Assembly: GCF_042920265.1 (NCBI RefSeq)
Contig: NZ_JBDQZI010000014.1
Location: forward strand, 49,218 to 113,217
DNA length: 64,000 nt
Reading direction: 5' to 3'
Source of the DNA: Lysinibacillus_B sp042920265
GTDB taxonomy: Bacteria > Bacillota > Bacilli > Bacillales_A > Planococcaceae
A program made the translations under genes and the position numbers. Positions 60,353 through 64,000 of the stretch are shown piece by piece (within the stretch, counting starts at the first letter, position 1; the number at the start of each line of letters is the position of its first letter). The notes under the pieces were generated by a model. It worked only from the letters and a program-made list of their open reading frames with translations. It had not been told where the DNA came from and searched no databases.

Positions 60353-61405
60353 TTATTGCACCATTTCCATTTGCTCGATATATTCATAAATTTCTTCAAA
60401 CGTTACATCTGGGTTTTCTAAAATAATACCGTATTGGTAATTGTTTTCGGTCCATTGCACATAGCGGAAGGCATTCAAGTCAATCTTTTCTACTTGTTGA
60501 CCACGCACTTCAATTGTCTCCCCCGTCTTTGGCCCAATTTCTGTATAGCTTTCAGTTGGTACAAAAACAGAAAGGGCAAAGACTGGTTCACCATCTAATG
60601 AATAGTTAAGGACAAATTCAGGTCGTTCCTCTACCTTCATATCCGTTACAGATTCTAATGTAATGCCATTTTGTTCTTTCATCACTAAAAACTCACCAAG
60701 CGCTGCCTTTGCTTCCTCGATCGTTACTTGTTCTGGAGAAATCATTTCCTCCGTTTCCACTGTTACGTCAGCCGGTAAATCGAGGGCAAATAAGCTATCC
60801 TCTATTTTTTGATCCACATCAAACATTGTATATTCAATCGTCAACACCATATCCCCATTACGACTGACGGATTTTAATGTCATCCATGTTTTTTTATCGA
60901 CCCATACTTCTAAATCGCCCATTAAACCATTCTCTTCCTTTGCCTTTGCAATCAGATGGTAAGTGTCACGGCCAGCAACCTTTTCTTCCTCACCAACTGA
61001 AATTTCATGTGTATTCTCCACCATTTTCAGTAGCATATGCGCCTGTTCCTTTGGTGATGGTTGCATGAGCGGCTCAGTACCTTCTGCTGTTAAATGATAG
61101 ACAAACGCTGATTTTGATTGTTCATCATAGGAAGTAAGGGTTTTACCGTCATTTACTGTAATGACTTTCGCACCACTTTCATCTGAAACTTCGATACGGC
61201 GTTTCCCATCCTTTTCCCATTGCTTAATTGTCGACGGCTGCCCATCCCCTATATCCATGACATACTCCCCGTAAAACGAAGATACTTCGGTTGTTTCCTG
61301 CATGACTTGATCAATAATTTCCTGTGGGGAATAGTTTTCTGCATCACTGCATGCTGCAAGTGATAAAGACAAAATAAGTGCTGCTGAATACATGATTTTT
61401 TTCAT
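60353..61405 (-). CDS. LolA-like lipoprotein
   Basis: 350 residues. Lipoprotein signal MKKIMYSAALILSLSLAACS with lipidated Cys at 19, then an LolA-like beta fold: EIIDQVMQETTEVSSFYGEY, GKTLTSYDEQSKSAFVYHL, VAGRDTYHLIAKAKE, LEVWVDKKTWMTLKSVSRNG; a second domain from about 225 with DLNAFRYVQWTENNYQYGI. It would sit on the outer face of the membrane. ATG 61405 shares its A with the TAA of the kinase gene (TAATG) and follows GGAGGAG. Its operon with a two-component system suggests an envelope-stress or signal-modulating role, as an inference. Confidence 0.82.
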   Translation of the reverse strand: MKKIMYSAALILSLSLAACSDAENYSPQEIIDQVMQETTEVSSFYGEYVMDIGDGQPSTIKQWEKDGKRRIEVSDESGAKVITVNDGKTLTSYDEQSKSAFVYHLTAEGTEPLMQPSPKEQAHMLLKMVENTHEISVGEEEKVAGRDTYHLIAKAKEENGLMGDLEVWVDKKTWMTLKSVSRNGDMVLTIEYTMFDVDQKIEDSLFALDLPADVTVETEEMISPEQVTIEEAKAALGEFLVMKEQNGITLESVTDMKVEERPEFVLNYSLDGEPVFALSVFVPTESYTEIGPKTGETIEVRGQQVEKIDLNAFRYVQWTENNYQYGIILENPDVTFEEIYEYIEQMEMVQ

Positions 61406-62847
61406 TAGGATTCTCCTCCTGGTAGCCAGCAAATAATCGCTGTACTGTTTTGTTGTGACACGGCTTGAATCGTCCCGTGATGTTTTTCAATGATTTGTTT
61501 TGCAATGCTTAACCCTAACCCTGCACCACGCTGCCCCATTTGACTACGTGCTTGGTCAACTTGATATAACGGGTCAAACATGCGTTCACACTGCTCTACT
61601 GTTAATGCATCACCGCTATTTTGTACAATGATATGGACACCGTCTTCACAGATAAGTTGTGCCTTCACATACTGCTCGCACCACGGCGGGATATGCGGAA
61701 GTTCAAAAGCTGCGATCCCAATAAACCCACCATCGTTTGTATATGTCCACGCATTCGATACAACATTATCGACAACACGCATCAACTGCTTTGGATTTAC
61801 CTTGTATCTCCCATCCACATATAAGTCTGTCCTTGCTAAAAACCCTTTTTCCTGACTAATTTGCTCATAGTCTGCAAGGAGCATCTCAAAAAACTCAGCT
61901 CCCTCTACGGTTACAAGCTCTAACGCATAATGAGGCGATTGCAGTAGCGTATACATCATCAAATCATCTAGCAGGTGCTTCATATAATCAGACTTCGATG
62001 AAATGACTGCTAAATAGTCCTGCTGTTCCTGAACACTTAAGCTCCCCGATTGTAAGCTTTCTGTATATGCCTGAATGGATGTAAGCGGGGTTTTTAAATC
62101 ATGTGAAAGGCTGGCAATCATAAATTCCTTTTGACGCTGCTGCTCATTAAGCTTTTTACGTGTCTCTTCTATTTCTTGCTGCATTGCCTGAAAGCTAGCC
62201 GTTACCTCGCCAAGCTCATCCTTTTTAACAGATAGGCACTCCGTCGGTTCTCCCTTCGCAAAAGCATTCATTTGATGCATTAATGCTTTCATTGGCCGAT
62301 GAAGACGGACGTTTAAAAAATACACAACTACTGCATATAACAAGGACAGTAGCACAAGTAAACCGATCCCTACTATAAGCGTTTTAGTATTGACCTGCTT
62401 CGTCCATTCCGTACGTATCGATGTCACTTCATAAATACCAACTATTTGCCCCTTCTCATACACAGGCTCCTTATACACAAAGGTTTGATAATTTTGTTGC
62501 AGCTCATATAAATGTTTATACACACGTTCCCTATCCTTGAAAATACTAGAAGCAGTCGTTAACGGATTCGATGAATAATAAATCCGACCATTAGGTGCAT
62601 ACAGTGTCACCATTAATTCATTCGATGTTAATGCCTCCATCTCACTAAAATTCGCATTTTTTTCATACATCATTGGATTAGCTAATACTGGTTTTAGGGA
62701 ATTGATTGTATTCCAGTTATCAAAATATTCCTCCACATTTTTGTCCTGGTAATAGGCATTTATAGATACATATAAACCATAAACACCGACAAGCGGCAAA
62801 ATCATCACGAGTAAATACGTGAGTAACAGCCATGTTTTAATTTTCAC
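61405..62847 (-). CDS. Sensor histidine kinase
   Basis: 480 residues. Membrane segment 7-28, extracellular sensor about 29-160, second segment about 163-185, HAMP about 186-240, HisKA with the acceptor His in ASLSHDLKTPLTSIQAYTES (about H252), HATPase with VDNVVSNAWTYT, IIVQNSGDAL (a variant of the usual DNGPG G1 box: NSGDA) and GLGLSIAKQIIEKHHG. Starts at a GTG overlapping the regulator stop by four bases (GTGA). Partner of the upstream OmpR-type regulator. Confidence 0.9.
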   Translation of the reverse strand: MKIKTWLLLTYLLVMILPLVGVYGLYVSINAYYQDKNVEEYFDNWNTINSLKPVLANPMMYEKNANFSEMEALTSNELMVTLYAPNGRIYYSSNPLTTASSIFKDRERVYKHLYELQQNYQTFVYKEPVYEKGQIVGIYEVTSIRTEWTKQVNTKTLIVGIGLLVLLSLLYAVVVYFLNVRLHRPMKALMHQMNAFAKGEPTECLSVKKDELGEVTASFQAMQQEIEETRKKLNEQQRQKEFMIASLSHDLKTPLTSIQAYTESLQSGSLSVQEQQDYLAVISSKSDYMKHLLDDLMMYTLLQSPHYALELVTVEGAEFFEMLLADYEQISQEKGFLARTDLYVDGRYKVNPKQLMRVVDNVVSNAWTYTNDGGFIGIAAFELPHIPPWCEQYVKAQLICEDGVHIIVQNSGDALTVEQCERMFDPLYQVDQARSQMGQRGAGLGLSIAKQIIEKHHGTIQAVSQQNSTAIICWLPGGES

Positions 62848-63542
62848 AGCAGTTCACCTACAAAGCGGTAGCCCTTTCCCCAAACAGTTTGAATAAAATG
62901 AGGGTTTTTTACGGGATCTTGTAGCTTCTCTCGCAGTGCTTTAATATGAACAGTTACAGTATGTGTTTCCTCTAATTCAGGTTGTTGCCATACATGTGTA
63001 TAGAGCGCTTCTTTTGAGAAAAGCTCCCGTGGATGTTGTGCCAATACTTTTAAGAGGGCAAATTCCTTTTGTGTTAAATTGAGTTCGTTGTCATGTAAGA
63101 ATACTTGCTCACGTTTCCAATCAATTTTTAGCCCATATGGAAATTGAGCAATTTCTTCTGCTACATGTATTTTATTGTAGCGTTGCCAACGTCTTAGCTG
63201 ACAAGCAACACGCGCTTTTAATTCTCCTAGTGAAAATGGTTTAGCTAAATAATCATCTGCCCCTTGTAGCCCTTCTACTTTATCAGCTTCTTCGTTTCTT
63301 GCACTAATCATAATAATCGGTACATCACTTTGTAGGCGTATATGCTCCGTCAATGTTAACCCGTCCATTTCTGGCATCATCCAATCAACAAGTAGTAAGT
63401 CATAGTTGCCAGCTTGAAAATCTGCTAATCCTTCCATACCTGTTGTGGCCCAAGTTACCCGGTAGCCTTCCTTTGTTAATGTATCTTTTATAATCCGTGC
63501 AATTTCACGATCATCTTCAACTAACAGAATGTTTTGCTCCAT
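62844..63542 (-). CDS. OmpR-family response regulator
   Basis: 232 residues. Receiver with the acidic pair VEDD, the phospho-acceptor Asp in LLLVDWMMPEMDG (about D52), Thr/Ser switch MISAR and Lys in DDYLAKPFSLGEL; winged helix from about 135 with LNLTQKEFALLKVLAQHPRE and VWGKGYRFVG. ATG 63542 follows GGGGGC by six bases; the 40-codon upstream frame extension lacks support. First gene of a regulator-kinase-lipoprotein operon ending at 60353. Confidence 0.92.
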   Translation of the reverse strand: MEQNILLVEDDREIARIIKDTLTKEGYRVTWATTGMEGLADFQAGNYDLLLVDWMMPEMDGLTLTEHIRLQSDVPIIMISARNEEADKVEGLQGADDYLAKPFSLGELKARVACQLRRWQRYNKIHVAEEIAQFPYGLKIDWKREQVFLHDNELNLTQKEFALLKVLAQHPRELFSKEALYTHVWQQPELEETHTVTVHIKALREKLQDPVKNPHFIQTVWGKGYRFVGELL

Positions 63543-63843
63543 GTTGTCGCCCCCTAGTATTACTATATCAAGTGTTTCATCTAATCTTTTAAACTTTATG
63601 AATTCTTTATTTTTAGCATAGAGGAAAATATAGGTATCGTGAAGTTTGAAATAAGAGGTCACATGTAGAAAAGGTACTTTATGGAGGCATGGACAAAATT
63701 GTCGTATAAATGACTATCCATTAATGCGGGATAAACCGAAATATCTCCTAGCTTTAATGAAGTCCATCTGATTAAGATAGTCATGAATATATCCTAATTC
63801 GCTGAAATCGTTGTATATGAATGAAGTAATTGAAAAAAGCCAA
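63543..63843. other. Intergenic between regulator and rRNA operon
   Basis: About 300 bp, AT-rich, without a convincing gene or repeat. It should hold the promoter of the two-component operon, but no clear -35/-10 pair was found. Confidence 0.5.
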
Positions 63844-63874
63844 ATAAAAAAAGGATTCGATTTCATCGAATCCT
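63844..63874 (-). terminator. rRNA operon terminator
   Basis: AGGATTCGAT (63852-63861) pairs perfectly with ATCGAATCCT (63865-63874); the A-rich stretch 63844-63851 gives the T-run on the minus strand. It follows the 5S gene. Confidence 0.9.
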
Positions 63875-63880
63875 CGTGTG

Positions 63881-63996
63881 CCTAGCGATGTCCTACTCTC
63901 ACAGGGGGAAGCCCCCAACTACCATCGGCGCTAAAGAGCTTAACTTCCGTGTTCGGTATGGGAACGGGTGTGACCTCTTTGCCATCATCACTAGAC
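63881..63996 (-). rRNA. rrf: 5S ribosomal RNA
   Basis: On the minus strand about 116 nt read GTCTAGTGATGATGGCAAAG, then AGGTCACACCCGTTCCCATA, CCGAACACGGAAGTTAAGCT, and end ...GAGAGTAGGACATCGCTAGG. The termini pair (CTAG near both ends), so the gene is essentially complete at the window edge. It is the last gene of an rRNA operon whose 23S would lie to the right. Confidence 0.95.
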
Positions 63997-64000
63997 TTTT

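Overview
The window looks like chromosomal DNA of a low-GC Gram-positive of the order Bacillales. The best guess is the Planococcaceae/Caryophanaceae side (Solibacillus- or Lysinibacillus-like). This rests on strong AGGAGG-type ribosome binding sites, frequent TTG/GTG starts, an SLH-domain surface protein, PurR boxes and guanine riboswitches of Bacillus type, and gene order. Read on the minus strand, the right part has yebG, purEKBCSQLFMNHD, yerA-yerB-yerC, pcrB-pcrA-ligA-camS, gatCAB, dgkB and rlmD/yefA, essentially the Bacillus subtilis order, with an oppABCDF cluster and a thioredoxin-like gene inserted between gatB and dgkB. The genus is inference; no search was run.

Layout. 1-2.5 kb: a purine salvage operon (NCS2 permease plus phosphoribosyltransferase) behind PurR boxes and a guanine riboswitch. 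2.5-23.6 kb: an accessory stretch with a chemoreceptor, a DUF3800 gene divergent from a candidate structured small RNA, a DegV protein, two uncharacterised genes, a two-component system, a DUF418 membrane protein, an NhaC antiporter with a leader attenuator, a DUF6946 gene with a small partner, an IS1182-type element whose transposase carries a stop, and a 1156-residue SLH/vWA/lipase-like surface protein. Gene relics are scattered through it. 23.7-63.6 kb: conserved core, almost all on the minus strand: rRNA methylation, lipid kinase, peptide uptake, Gln-tRNA amidation, DNA repair, the complete de novo IMP pathway, and a second two-component system with a lipoprotein. 63.88-64.0 kb: the 5S gene closing an rRNA operon.

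Purine logic. De novo synthesis (purE-purD) and salvage (841-2468) carry the same two controls: paired PurR boxes with an identical 18-bp gap, and a guanine-class purine riboswitch with the specificity cytosine. The purE switch has a clear antiterminator/terminator pair. purD is separated from purH by a minus-strand terminator and about 470 bp of repeats.

Most interesting non-gene structure: (i) four intergenic arrays of exact 21-bp period that keep one reading pattern (aromatic, x, Arg); (ii) a textbook promoter-to-terminator unit for a roughly 140-nt RNA made of two hairpins with near-identical 24-nt loops, next to DUF3800; (iii) five degenerate copies of the rlmD 3' end, all on the minus strand, some with the same hairpin as the intact gene; (iv) hairpins sharing an identical 9-nt loop but different stems between purH and purD.
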